DNA of 45,467 bases from Prauserella isguenensis (GTDB lineage Bacteria; Actinomycetota; Actinomycetes; Mycobacteriales; Pseudonocardiaceae): assembly GCF_014191605.1 (NCBI RefSeq), contig NZ_JACHWU010000011.1:1-45467 (forward strand), in the 5' to 3' direction. Position 1 is the stretch's first letter. Each line of letters starts with the position of its first letter. Shown in pieces: positions 30,905-38,611 of the stretch. Made by a program: the position numbers and the translations under genes. The notes below the pieces were generated by a model. That model was not told where the DNA came from and made no database searches. It saw only the letters and a list, made by a program, of their open reading frames with translations.

Positions 30905-31534
30905 TCAGCAGCGCTTGAGGACGCTGGTGAGGGCCTCGTGTTCGGCCCGGTCGACGGTGAGCTCGTAGCGCTGCTTGATCTGGATCCATGTGGCCACGTA
31001 GCCGCAGCGGTCCTGCTCGGGCAGCCACGTGGCCGGATCCTGATCGCCCTTGGACCGGTTCGAGCTGGCCGTGACCGGCACGAGGACGTCGGGATCGTTG
31101 GCGTAGGCCTCGCGCTCGTCCTCGCTCCAGTCGCGGGCGCCGGAACGGGCGACCTCAGCCAGCGGCACCCAGTGGTCGACGTCCAATTCGGAGGCGTCGG
31201 TGACGACCTCGCCGTCGTAGATGCTGGTCCATTCCCCGGACACGGCACAGTCATCGCCGACCGTGACGCCTCGCCCGTGGGCTTTGAGGGCGGCATCGCG
31301 GGCATCGCACCCCTCGCCCACGCTCGACCAGTGGGGCCAGTCCTCGCGGTCGTAGTGGGCGCCGGTGTCTTCCGGGGCGACGGTCAGCTCGGACAGATCC
31401 ACTCCGCCCGCCGCGGGCGCGGCTTCGGTGGTGGGCGTGTCGGACTGTGCGAACGGGAGATCGGCCCCCGTGTAGACGTAGGCGCCGGCGGCCACGACAA
31501 GCGTGGTGAGGGCGGTGACGAGCTTCTTGTTCAT
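30905..31534 (-). CDS. Secreted or membrane-anchored HNH endonuclease (DUF1524/GmrSD-C type)
   Basis: 209 aa, ATG 31534 with AGGAGA upstream; the start overlaps the stop of the Nudix gene (ATGA). MNKKLVTALTTLVVAAGAYV is a signal peptide or anchor. After an acidic linker comes the HNH core: GEVVTDASELDVDHWVPLAE with the D-H pair, then AYANDPDVLVPVTASSNRSK with a conserved N and K, and QDPATWLPEQDRCGYVATWI with a Trp-Pro motif and paired cysteines. Exported actinobacterial HNH nucleases of this family degrade extracellular DNA; on a conjugative element it could act at the cell surface during mating. The role is inferred. Confidence 0.8.
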   Translation of the reverse strand: MNKKLVTALTTLVVAAGAYVYTGADLPFAQSDTPTTEAAPAAGGVDLSELTVAPEDTGAHYDREDWPHWSSVGEGCDARDAALKAHGRGVTVGDDCAVSGEWTSIYDGEVVTDASELDVDHWVPLAEVARSGARDWSEDEREAYANDPDVLVPVTASSNRSKGDQDPATWLPEQDRCGYVATWIQIKQRYELTVDRAEHEALTSVLKRC

Positions 31535-31989
31535 CGGATCTCCTGGTGGTGTCGACCGCGCAGCTGCGCGACAGCGTCGGCAATGATGTCGCCGTGGTCG
31601 AACGCCAGTGGCGGGAGTCGGTCGATGTGCCACCATCGGGCGTCTGCGGCGTCGTCGGCCGGCTCCGGCGTGGGACAGCCGCCGATGCCGCCCAGTGCGG
31701 GCACGAGGCCCCACCAGGCATCGCTGGTGACCTCGCCGCGCGGGTCGCGGCCGGGAGCTTTGTAGTGATCCACGAACTCCAGGGCATGGCAGGCGACGTT
31801 GGTTTCCTCGGCGAGCTCGCGCCGTGCGGCGACCTCGGAGCTCTCGCCCGGTTCGACGTAGCCGCCCGGGATGGCCCACCGGCCGGCATACGGTTCCCAG
31901 CGGCGGCGCACCAGCAGGATGTGCCAACCGGCGGTGTAGCCGAACAGGCAGCAGTCGGCGGTGTCGGCGGCGATGTGGTGGCGAGACAT
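31531..31989 (-). CDS. Nudix hydrolase
   Basis: 152 aa from ATG 31989 with GAGGAGG upstream. The Nudix box GGYVEPGESSEVAARRELAE continues ETNV; position 22 is Asn in place of Gly, which many active enzymes tolerate. HILLVRRRWEPYAGRWAIPG and CCLFGYTAGW precede it, similar to the ADP-ribose or dinucleotide branch. It is translationally coupled to the HNH nuclease gene. Nudix enzymes remove oxidised or signalling nucleotides; substrate not predicted. Confidence 0.85.
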   Translation of the reverse strand: MSRHHIAADTADCCLFGYTAGWHILLVRRRWEPYAGRWAIPGGYVEPGESSEVAARRELAEETNVACHALEFVDHYKAPGRDPRGEVTSDAWWGLVPALGGIGGCPTPEPADDAADARWWHIDRLPPLAFDHGDIIADAVAQLRGRHHQEIR

Positions 31990-32034
31990 CGGACCTCCTC
32001 GAAGAGACGTGGGCGCGGGGTTGGTGGCCACAGG

Positions 32035-32547
32035 TCATGCGGCCAGGTGCGTGGTGGTGAGGGCGTTGGCGGCGCGGGTACCGAGCCAGGAGGCGATGCC
32101 CACGGGCACGGCGTTGCCGATCTGGCGTTTGACCTCGGCGGTGTTGCCGACGAACTCGTGCTCGTCGGCAAAACCTTGGGCGCGGGCGCATTCGCGATTG
32201 GTGAGCATGCGGTGCCAGGCGGTGCCGCCAGCGATCACGGTGGCGACGGCGTGGTGGTTGCCACCGGCGGTGATGGTGGCCAGCCGGTGCTGGTCGGCCC
32301 GGCGCGGGCGGGCGTGGCGCCGGTAGGTGACCAGGTGGGGCACGTCGGGGTCGGTGATCGCCTCGATCTGGTCGGCGACGTAGAGCCGCCGCGTGACCCG
32401 CTTTCCGAGGTGCTCCTCTAGGACGTCGGTGGCGGGCACGAACGTCGGCTCCGGCGGTGTGAGGTTCACACGGGCGTCGCGGGTGGCGATGAGGAACCAT
32501 CGGCGGCGGTGTTGGGCGTGGCCGAAGTCGGCGAACAGCAGAACTAC
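32035..32547 (-). pseudogene. 5'-truncated C5-cytosine DNA methyltransferase
   Basis: About 170 codons match the C-terminal third of a C5 methyltransferase: motif VIII-like [20 protein letters not shown], motif [22 protein letters not shown] and motif [17 protein letters not shown]. The frame is closed upstream by TGA at 32548-32550, so the SAM-binding and catalytic motifs I-VI (PCQ) are missing. An internal GTG at 32469 could allow translation, but no ribosome site stands before it. The fragment cannot methylate DNA alone; the break near 32547 marks a recombination scar or deletion. Confidence 0.75.
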
Positions 32548-32603
32548 TCATGCGTTGTCGAGTCCCTTCCTCATCTGCAGCGATATGGGGATGTGGAACG
32601 GAG

Positions 32604-32640
32604 TTCGGGGGCTGCACCGCATGGCGGCGCAGCCCCCGAA
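32604..32640. terminator. 12-bp perfect intergenic hairpin
   Basis: TTCGGGGGCTGC (32604-32615) is inverted at 32629-32640 (GCAGCCCCCGAA) with a 13-nt loop. It lies 50 nt after the gene at 32690 (minus) and before the methyltransferase remnant. A terminator or RNA-processing hairpin; no T run follows. Confidence 0.55.
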
Positions 32641-32689
32641 AGGCCAATGCGTATATGGCGTTATGCAGAAGCTGTGTCGGCAGGTGTGC

Positions 32690-32941
32690 TCAGCGCGTCT
32701 CCGTGCCGTTTCCCATGATGTGCGGGCACAGCCCACCCAGGCTCCAGCACCACGAGCAGCACGGGCCTGGAATGTCTCCCTGCTCGTCGACGGGCATCAC
32801 CAGGCGGGCGTTGGAGCTGCCAAGGCGCTCGAGCTCACCCACGACGTAGTCGGCGATGCGGGTGGCGAGTTCGTCGTCGTCGAGGTCGAGTTCGTGCCTG
32901 GTCGCGGCGATGTAGTCGCGATTGGCTTCCAAAGTGGTCAC
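32690..32941 (-). CDS. Small Cys-rich hypothetical protein
   Basis: 83 aa from GTG 32941 with GAGGAGGA upstream. The first 50 residues are helical (ANRDYIAATRHELDLDDDEL, then YVVGELERLG), the end is Cys-rich (GPCCSWCWSLGGLCPH), likely a zinc or iron-sulfur site. It is one of several Cys-rich microproteins in the transfer region (compare 33246-33371, 33390-33614, 35873-36061). No family recognised. Confidence 0.6.
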   Translation of the reverse strand: MTTLEANRDYIAATRHELDLDDDELATRIADYVVGELERLGSSNARLVMPVDEQGDIPGPCCSWCWSLGGLCPHIMGNGTETR

Positions 32942-32960
32942 CGTGTCCTCCTCGGCATGG

Positions 32961-33236
32961 TCAGTGCTCGGGTGTTCGGGGTGGTTTCGCCGCCGGCCGC
33001 AACGGTTCGGCGGCGTCGTCGGAGTCGGTGTCGAGCTGGTACGGCACGGGTTCGAGTGCGGCGTCGTCGATGCGGCTGATGCGCCACCGGCCGCGCGGAT
33101 CGACACTGAGTGGCTCGTACGGGGCGGGTTCGGTGGTGTGGGGTCGGGCGCGGCGCAGATGCCAGGCCAGCGCGGCACCCGCCGTGGCCGCGACGAGAAC
33201 CAGCCCGATCGCCGCGGCCACGAGCAGGCTCCACAT
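32961..33236 (-). CDS. Small single-pass membrane protein
   Basis: 91 aa, ATG 33236 with AGGAGC upstream. LLVAAAIGLVLVAATAGAAL is an N-terminal membrane helix, followed by a charged cytoplasmic or external tail (LSVDPRGRWRISRIDDAALE). Typical of the small membrane proteins that fill actinobacterial transfer operons. No family recognised. It lies 20 nt upstream of the Cys-rich gene at 32690, and probably shares its transcript. Confidence 0.6.
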   Translation of the reverse strand: MWSLLVAAAIGLVLVAATAGAALAWHLRRARPHTTEPAPYEPLSVDPRGRWRISRIDDAALEPVPYQLDTDSDDAAEPLRPAAKPPRTPEH

Positions 33237-33245
33237 GGTCAGCTC

Positions 33246-33371
33246 CTAGTCGAGTCCGTGTACCGGGCAGTCGCGGTTGATCACCGCTCCCGTCTCCGGG
33301 TGTAAGGGCGGGACTCTGCAGATGCAGCCCCGCTCGCGCAGGTCGTCGAACGTGAGGGTGTCGTCAGACAT
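33246..33371 (-). CDS. 41-aa Cys-containing microprotein
   Basis: ATG 33371 with AGGAGA 8 nt upstream, stop TAG 33246-33248. The product has LRERGCICRVPPLHPETGAV and RDCPVHGLD: C-x-C and a later Cys and His, which could bind a metal. Short, but the ribosome site, codon pattern and tight packing between neighbours (10 nt to 33236, 19 nt to 33390) support a real gene. Confidence 0.6.
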   Translation of the reverse strand: MSDDTLTFDDLRERGCICRVPPLHPETGAVINRDCPVHGLD

Positions 33372-33389
33372 CGGGTGTCTCCTGACAGG

Positions 33390-33614
33390 TCAGGGGTTGC
33401 GGCCAAACATGCGGGCCAACAGGCGGATCTTCTTGCCGGTGCCACCGCACCGGCCGCATTTGCGCCAGTAGCGGCCCTGCGACTGCGGCGCGGTTCGTTT
33501 GCCGCCTCCGCAGGCTCCGCAATGCGTGAAGGGCCAGATCAGGGCGTAGAGCACGTACGCGGCGGCGAAGGCGAGCAACACGAGCACGGCGCGGACGTTG
33601 GGGTCAGCCCACAT
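33390..33614 (-). CDS. Small membrane protein with DnaJ-like zinc motif
   Basis: 74 aa, ATG 33614 with GGAGG upstream. RAVLVLLAFAAAYVLYALIW is one membrane helix. Two CxxCGGG/T repeats follow: HCGACGGGKRT and KCGRCGGTGKK, the pair that builds a DnaJ-type zinc centre. The start overlaps the end of the hydrolase gene by 11 nt. A membrane-bound zinc microprotein, probably a partner of neighbouring transfer proteins. Confidence 0.7.
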   Translation of the reverse strand: MWADPNVRAVLVLLAFAAAYVLYALIWPFTHCGACGGGKRTAPQSQGRYWRKCGRCGGTGKKIRLLARMFGRNP

Positions 33615-34359
33615 CGACGCCTCCGGTGACCTCGGGGAGCAGCAGACTCGCGGTGGCCGCGGCGATCGCCAGCAAGCACAGCGGCGTGACCAGCCAGTTC
33701 TCGACCTTCCCGCCGGTGCGGAACCGCAGAGCGCGGGGCGGGCGGACTTCGTAGTAGGTCTCCCCGGCGATCGGGATCGGGAACAGGATCGGGGCGCCGG
33801 AGAGGGTGATCATGTCGCCGAGGGTGTGGACCAGGCAGCCCAGCCCGGCGGCCACACCGACTGCCGCGGACAGTTCGCCGATCTCGGCGATCATCGCGGC
33901 CGGGGTGGTGCCGGTGCCCAGCCACAGGGCCAGCAGGCCGGCCACGAGGCCGAGGAGCCAGCCGCCGAGGCGGTCGACGGCCAGCAGCACGCCGAACACC
34001 GCAGCCGCCACGGGCACCCAGGCGGTGAGCGTGCCGGCCCAGCCGAGCACCACACCCACCAGCACGGCAAACAGCCCCGTATGCGTGACCGTCCGGTGAA
34101 CCCCTTGCTCGTCGCGGGGGCCTTTGGTGGCGCGGTAGATCAGGCCGCTGCCCGTGCGCACCAGCCAGGACAGCAACCGTGTGACCGGGCCCAGCAGCCT
34201 CGAGGCTGACGAGCTCGGGTGGTCGAGGTCGGGCACGATCGCCCACCCGGCAGTGATCACGGCGAACACGGCGGCGTGGGCGAGGGTGTCGAGTCCGGCC
34301 AGGGGTGCGGCGGCGAGGCCGGCGGCGGCGCCGGTGAGGGCGTGGGTGCGGCCCATCAT
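33604..34359 (-). CDS. Membrane-bound metal-dependent hydrolase (YdjM/DUF457 family)
   Basis: 251 aa, ATG 34359, with ATG 34356 next to it. MMGRTHALTGAAAGLAAAPL with a conserved His, AIVPDLDHPSSSASR with the Asp-Asp-His metal site, VHRTVTHTGLFAVL and GCLVHTLGDMITLSGAPILF are the classical motifs; several membrane helices surround them. The fold is that of a lipid-phosphate or peptidase-like membrane hydrolase of unknown substrate (in E. coli YdjM is LexA-controlled). Its ATG overlaps the upstream HTH gene (ATGA). Family assignment is firm, role in transfer unproven. Confidence 0.85.
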   Translation of the reverse strand: MMGRTHALTGAAAGLAAAPLAGLDTLAHAAVFAVITAGWAIVPDLDHPSSSASRLLGPVTRLLSWLVRTGSGLIYRATKGPRDEQGVHRTVTHTGLFAVLVGVVLGWAGTLTAWVPVAAAVFGVLLAVDRLGGWLLGLVAGLLALWLGTGTTPAAMIAEIGELSAAVGVAAGLGCLVHTLGDMITLSGAPILFPIPIAGETYYEVRPPRALRFRTGGKVENWLVTPLCLLAIAAATASLLLPEVTGGVDVG

Positions 34360-34631
34360 GCCCCGGCCCTCCGCCGTCGACGTCGGTGTTGCCGCACCCC
34401 CGCACTCGTCACGCCGAGGCGGAGTGCGATGGCGGTCGTGTCGAGCCCGGCGGCCTCGAGGGTGGCCAGCTGGTCCGGGTCGATCGCGGGCCGCACCGGT
34501 GGGTAGGTGTGCAGCACACCCTCGGCCGCGGCGGCGGTGCGGCAGGTCTGGTCCAGACCGCGGGTGGCGTGCCGGCGTCGGGCGGTGAACGGTCTGCCGC
34601 AGCGGCGACAGGCACCGGGTCGGTGCAACAC
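34356..34631 (-). CDS. Small HTH protein with N-terminal Cys motif
   Basis: 91 aa from GTG 34631; a TTG next to it is possible. ACRRCGRPFTARRRHATRGL is a short CxxC segment, and the C terminus TIALRLGVTSAGVRQHRRRR is a helix-turn-helix with a very basic tail (the same frame continues RRRRAGA). It may bind DNA or RNA. It is coupled to the downstream hydrolase gene by an ATGA overlap. Confidence 0.55.
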   Translation of the reverse strand: MLHRPGACRRCGRPFTARRRHATRGLDQTCRTAAAAEGVLHTYPPVRPAIDPDQLATLEAAGLDTTAIALRLGVTSAGVRQHRRRRRRAGA

Positions 34632-34739
34632 TGGAGATTCGCCCCCTTTCTCAGGTGGGGTGAGTTGGTCACCGGGTGCGGCGCAGGTGGTGCTGTGGAA
34701 GGTGCGTCCGCGCCGCACCCGGCAGATCCGGCAGATGGG

Positions 34740-35738
34740 TCAGTCGACGAGCGCGAGGTCCCGGCGGCGCAGCACGGTCTGGGCGTGCCGCTCGTCGTAG
34801 TCGGCCGTGGCCATGGCCAGGGCGCCCCAGCCGGCGGCGATCACCGCCAGCACGGCGAACACGGCCGAACCGGTGGCGCCCAGCAGCAGCAACGCGGCGG
34901 CGACAGCGGCACTCGAGGCGATGACCTGGAACGCCACCACCTCCCGGTCGCACTGGTGTCCCAGTGCCGAGCGCCACTCGATCCATGCCCGCGAGCCCGG
35001 GGTGAGGCGCTCGACCGTCTCGGTCAGCTGCCGGCGCAGCCGGACGAGTTCGCCGTTGGGGGCGTCGGCTGCGACGGCGGCATGCAGCAGCGCCTGCTGC
35101 CGGTCCATCCGCGTGCGCAGCTCGGCCTCGTCGTCGCGCCGCACCCGCGACTGCGGAGTGGGCAGCTGTACCAGGCCGATCATGGTGAGCAGGGCCAGCG
35201 CGGCGCCGGTCGTACCGGCCGCCAGAGCGGGTGCGGCCGGATCGGCCCCGCCGTAGGCGAGGGCGGTGGTGGCCGCGGCCCAGCCCAGCCACAGTACGAG
35301 GCACACGAGCCCGAGCCGGTGGGCCGTGGACGAGGCGATCCACAAACCGGCCCCGGCTGCTGCCCAGCACAGCAGCATGACCAACGGGTCGAACCCCGCC
35401 GCGGGCGCGTGCAGGTCGAACCAGAGGGTGATCGGCATGACCGCGGCCGGGTAGAGCACCTGATCCCAGAATCCGGCGGCGCCGTCGGCGACCACGCCGA
35501 ACAGCCACGCCACACCGCTACCCAGGACATCGCCCAGCGCGATCGCCGCCGCGACCGCCGCCGCGGCGGCGAGCACAACGCCCGCGATGGCGCCGACTTG
35601 GGTCCGCCGGGTGCCGTCCTCCCGCAGGGAGCCGGCAGTGGTGGTGATCCGTTCTCGCATACCGGTGATGCGGTCGGCCGCCGCCGACAGCGCCGGCGAG
35701 TACGGCTCGATCGAGAGTTCGTGACGTTGCGGGTGCAT
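34740..35738 (-). CDS. Polytopic membrane protein of the transfer region
   Basis: 332 aa from ATG 35738. Multiple membrane segments are seen: AIAGVVLAAAAAVAAAIALG, LVMLLCWAAAGAGLWIAS, LGLVCLVLWLGWAAATTALA, AALALLTMIGLVQL and a final pair VAAALLLLGATGSAVFAVLA. A central charged coiled segment (RRDDEAELRTRMDRQQALLH, LVRLRRQLTETVERL) separates the halves. It resembles the large membrane proteins that accompany TraB in Streptomyces-type elements, but no named family is assigned. A terminator with a 14-bp stem lies upstream. Confidence 0.65.
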   Translation of the reverse strand: MHPQRHELSIEPYSPALSAAADRITGMRERITTTAGSLREDGTRRTQVGAIAGVVLAAAAAVAAAIALGDVLGSGVAWLFGVVADGAAGFWDQVLYPAAVMPITLWFDLHAPAAGFDPLVMLLCWAAAGAGLWIASSTAHRLGLVCLVLWLGWAAATTALAYGGADPAAPALAAGTTGAALALLTMIGLVQLPTPQSRVRRDDEAELRTRMDRQQALLHAAVAADAPNGELVRLRRQLTETVERLTPGSRAWIEWRSALGHQCDREVVAFQVIASSAAVAAALLLLGATGSAVFAVLAVIAAGWGALAMATADYDERHAQTVLRRRDLALVD

Positions 35739-35800
35739 CAGCGAGCAGGTCCTCTCTGCAGATATGTGCTGACCAGATGCGTGGGAGTGGGCAGAAAAGC

Positions 35801-35839
35801 GGCTGGGCCGGAGCCCGTGGAGTGAGCTCCGGCCCAGCC
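35801..35839 (-). terminator. 14-bp hairpin terminator with 11-nt loop
   Basis: GGCTGGGCCGGAGC (35801-35814) / GCTCCGGCCCAGCC (35826-35839), perfect, loop of 11 nt reading TCACTCCACGG on the minus strand. On that strand GCTTTTCTG follows, so it terminates transcription from 35873. The loop shares CCACG with two other hairpins in this operon. Confidence 0.7.
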
Positions 35840-35872
35840 GGATAGTTCGAATCGAGGGTTGTCCGTGCCTGA

Positions 35873-36061
35873 TCAGCACGGTGTCGCGACGTCGCAGTAA
35901 CTGCCGCCTGCGAACACGGCCTTCTCCATCGGGCGGAGCCACTGGTCGGTGTGCTCGCCGCAGGCGTAGTCACGGGATTCCGGACGGCCGGAGGCATCGC
36001 GCGTGACCTGGGTGTGGGTCGCAGGAAGGTCGCACCAGCTGCAGGCGGGTCGGCGGGTCAT
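35873..36061 (-). CDS. 62-aa Cys-rich small protein
   Basis: ATG 36061 with AAGGAGAA upstream. RRPACSWCDLPATHTQVTRD, YACGEHTDQWLRPMEK and SYCDVATPC carry six cysteines and two histidines, a probable zinc-binding fold. It follows the TraB/FtsK gene across a hairpin and a tiny upstream frame. Role unknown. Confidence 0.65.
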   Translation of the reverse strand: MTRRPACSWCDLPATHTQVTRDASGRPESRDYACGEHTDQWLRPMEKAVFAGGSYCDVATPC

Positions 36062-36086
36062 GGTGGGTTCTCCTTCGGTACGGGGG

Positions 36087-36227
36087 TCACCAGCGGACGA
36101 GTTCGGTGTGGTCGATGTCGCCGTCCAGGCAGCGTTGATGCAGCTCGCGTTGCTGGGCTGCCAGTTCTGGGGGCGCGGCTTCCCACACGTCGCACGGGCC
36201 GTCGATGTCGCCTCCCGAGTACGGCAA
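36087..36227 (-). CDS. Possible 46-aa protein with TTG start
   Basis: A frame ending at TGA 36087-36089 has gene-like codons (G/C in most third positions): GGDIDGPCDVWEAAPPELAA, then QQRELHQRCLDGDIDHTELV and RW. No ATG or GTG precedes it; TTG 36227 is the only start and has no clear ribosome site. The competing frame from ATG 36247 gives unlikely protein. Either a real microprotein or the remnant of one. Confidence 0.4.
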   Translation of the reverse strand: MPYSGGDIDGPCDVWEAAPPELAAQQRELHQRCLDGDIDHTELVRW

Positions 36228-36270
36228 CGGCGTGTTCGTAGGCGCATGAGGTGGGGCCTTTCGAGACAGA

Positions 36271-36309
36271 GCGAGGCCGGGACTCTCACGTGGACAGTCC
36301 CGGCCTCGC
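36271..36309 (-). terminator. 14-bp hairpin after the translocase gene
   Basis: GCGAGGCCGGGACT (36271-36284) / AGTCCCGGCCTCGC (36296-36309), perfect, 11-nt loop reading GTCCACGTGAG on the minus strand. It lies 24 nt after the TraB/FtsK stop. No T run follows, so it may be an RNA-processing or stability element rather than a strict terminator. Confidence 0.6.
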
Positions 36310-36332
36310 CGGTGGAAGGTGTGCGGTTGTGG

Positions 36333-38591
36333 TTATTCGACGACGGCGTATTCGCCGCGCCCGGTGCGTTCGATCTGCTGGTCGCCGACCAGCGCGTTGA
36401 GTGCACGGTCGATCGTGGCGCGGCTGGCCTTGTTGGACATCGCTGTTTCCAGGTCGGCCACGCGTGTGGTGCCGGCGGCGATGAGTTCGTACACGTGCCG
36501 CTGGGTGGGATCGGCGATCGTCCCGCCGTCACCATCGCCGTCGGTGCTGGTGCGGGGCGTGCCGAACCCGGACTTGCGCACCCGACGCGTCCCGGACTTG
36601 GTGTCCTGCTCCTCATCGCGGAACCGGTGAGTGCCGCCGACGCCGATGATCCACCGGCCATCTGCGTTGGGCTCGCCCAACGCGGCCACCAGGGCGTCGT
36701 ATTCGACCTGGGTCAGGCCGGGCTCGGTGACGTAGGCGTCCCACGCCGCGCCGGCCCGCCACGGCGGCTCGTCGCCGTCGACCGGGTCGTCGTCAGCCGG
36801 CAGCCAGTCCCACTTGGCCGGCACGTTCGCCCGGCGAGTGTTCACCCCGACGCCGAAGCCCGGGATGGGCTGTTCGTCCTGCCCGAGGCCTGCTTCGTCT
36901 TCGTCGTAGGTCGGCAGGGTCGAGGGCCGGTAGGTCAGCCCGTTGATCAGATCGTCGGACGAGGTGTTGAGGTAGAACACGAACGCCTGCTTGCCCCATG
37001 CAGCCCGGTTGTTCGTCCCTGCCCACGCCGATCCGTGCATGTCGTGCGCGGTGACCACGGGCCAGATGCCCAGCGACCGGGCTGTGGTGGACAGGTTCTC
37101 GGATTCCTGGGCGAACTTCGGGTCGGCCTTGATGCCCTTGGCAATCTCCTCGATGAACAGGAACCAGCCGGGACGATCCGCGGTGGGGAACTGCTTGTCC
37201 CGCGGGTCGTTCTGGAGCCGGGTCGTGGTGAGCAGGTGGAGCAGCTTGCGCACGTCGGTGGTGGCATCGCGGCCCACCACCACGATCCGCGCCCGACTGC
37301 GCAGCATCCCCGAGCTGTTGCCCTTGAAATCCACATAGATGGAGTTCAGCAGGCCAGTGCTCAGGGCACCGATCGTCAGGGCGTTAGACGCGGCAGACTT
37401 TCCTGATCCGGTACCGCCGTAGATGGTGGTCGGCACCATCCCGTCCGTGGTCCACATCGTGCACTGAGCCTCGCCCTGCCCATCACGGAACCGCGCGAGA
37501 TTGGTCAGCACGGCGGCGGTACCGTCCGGCTTCATCTGTACGTTCGGACCGCTCCAGTGGCGCACGCCAGCAGCCACGTCACGGACGATGATCGTCAGGC
37601 GTGCCCGGTTGGCCGGTTTGAATCCGTCCTCGTTGGCCTTGGGCGGCTCCACAATGACCTGCTGAGAATCCAGGCCGAGCGTCCCGGCGATCTTCTCGGT
37701 GGACTTCATGACGGTCGAGTTGGTCACTTCGCCGGTCAGCTCGATGTCATAGCGGATGATGTTGTCATCCGCGGTGCGGTTGGTGAGCACGCCGAAGCCG
37801 GAGGGCAGCTTCTTCCACGCCAGCGCGTACGGGTCCCGCTCGACCGGCGCCGCGGCCGGGCCGCTGGGCGCCGGCGCCGGAGCGGGCTGCGGCGGGGACA
37901 GCGGCGCCACGTCCACGCCGAGCGCGTTCTGCGGCGATCGCCACCACCGCGCGCCCAGCATGACCGTGCCCAACAGCAGTGTCAGCACAACCAGCGCAGA
38001 CACCCCGGAGGTTGCGATCCAGAAGATCACCGCGCCCCCGCCGAGTCCGGCCAGTGTGACCTCGACCAGCCACCGCCGGTGCGTAGGTTCGGGCGGCTGG
38101 TCGCCGCGCCGGTCGGCGAGCGTGACGTGCTGACGGTGCACGCGCTCCATGCGCCACGCGCAGCCCAGCGCCACCACCGGCCCGGCAGCGGCGAACACGG
38201 CCGCCACCACGAGCATCGACACGCCCAGGCCGGACAGCAGTGCGGCCACGCCGGAACCTGCCAGGCCCAGCGTCAGGACGGCGAGGGTGGCGTACCAGGG
38301 GCGGCGGCGCCGCCGGTTGCGGTCCCGCACCATTCCCTTCCGCTTGGATTCGGCCAGCTGGTCGGCCGACGGCCGCTCCGTCTCCTTCTGCTGCGGTTCC
38401 TGCAGCTTCGCGGCCACGCGCAGGTTCTGCTCGGTCGACAGCCGCCGGCCGCCGCCCATGCCGGCCGCCTTCTTGAACTTGTCGGTGCGCTGCTGCTTGG
38501 CCTCGGCCTTTTCCTTCTCAGCGGCCTGCTCGGCCAGGCGCTGCAGGTCGGCGGAGGTCAGCTTGCTCACGGGGGTGGCGGTCTTCGACAT
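36333..38591 (-). CDS. TraB/FtsK-type DNA translocase of conjugation
   Basis: 752 aa from ATG 38591. A charged cytoplasmic N terminus precedes four membrane helices (AVLTLGLAGSGVAALLSGLG, MLVVAAVFAAAGPVVALGCA, AGLGGGAVIFWIATSGVSAL, VVLTLLLGTVMLGARWW). The motor has Walker A IYGGTGSGKSAASNAL (about 389-400), LLNSIYVDFKGNSSG, Walker B GWFLFIEEIAKGIKAD (about 474-489, Glu-Glu) and SLGIWPVVTAHDMHG. The C-terminal winged helix (THVYELI-like, then DLETAMSNKASRATIDRALN, QQIERTGRGEYAVVE) matches the DNA-reading domain of TraB proteins that recognise 8-bp repeats. TraB alone moves double-stranded plasmid DNA between actinomycete mycelia without a relaxase, which fits the absence of one here. Confidence 0.88.
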   Translation of the reverse strand: MSKTATPVSKLTSADLQRLAEQAAEKEKAEAKQQRTDKFKKAAGMGGGRRLSTEQNLRVAAKLQEPQQKETERPSADQLAESKRKGMVRDRNRRRRRPWYATLAVLTLGLAGSGVAALLSGLGVSMLVVAAVFAAAGPVVALGCAWRMERVHRQHVTLADRRGDQPPEPTHRRWLVEVTLAGLGGGAVIFWIATSGVSALVVLTLLLGTVMLGARWWRSPQNALGVDVAPLSPPQPAPAPAPSGPAAAPVERDPYALAWKKLPSGFGVLTNRTADDNIIRYDIELTGEVTNSTVMKSTEKIAGTLGLDSQQVIVEPPKANEDGFKPANRARLTIIVRDVAAGVRHWSGPNVQMKPDGTAAVLTNLARFRDGQGEAQCTMWTTDGMVPTTIYGGTGSGKSAASNALTIGALSTGLLNSIYVDFKGNSSGMLRSRARIVVVGRDATTDVRKLLHLLTTTRLQNDPRDKQFPTADRPGWFLFIEEIAKGIKADPKFAQESENLSTTARSLGIWPVVTAHDMHGSAWAGTNNRAAWGKQAFVFYLNTSSDDLINGLTYRPSTLPTYDEDEAGLGQDEQPIPGFGVGVNTRRANVPAKWDWLPADDDPVDGDEPPWRAGAAWDAYVTEPGLTQVEYDALVAALGEPNADGRWIIGVGGTHRFRDEEQDTKSGTRRVRKSGFGTPRTSTDGDGDGGTIADPTQRHVYELIAAGTTRVADLETAMSNKASRATIDRALNALVGDQQIERTGRGEYAVVE

Positions 38592-38611
38592 GGCCGGAGA
38601 TTCCTTCCTGG

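Noticed and set aside
30905-32647. 580-codon frame running through HNH, Nudix and methyltransferase regions
   Set aside because: Only the last 209 codons are protein-like and have their own start with AGGAGA; the upstream part is a shadow of the Nudix gene and methyltransferase remnant.
36003-37406. 467-codon plus-strand open frame
   Set aside because: Antisense to the translocase motor domain; no motif or ribosome site.
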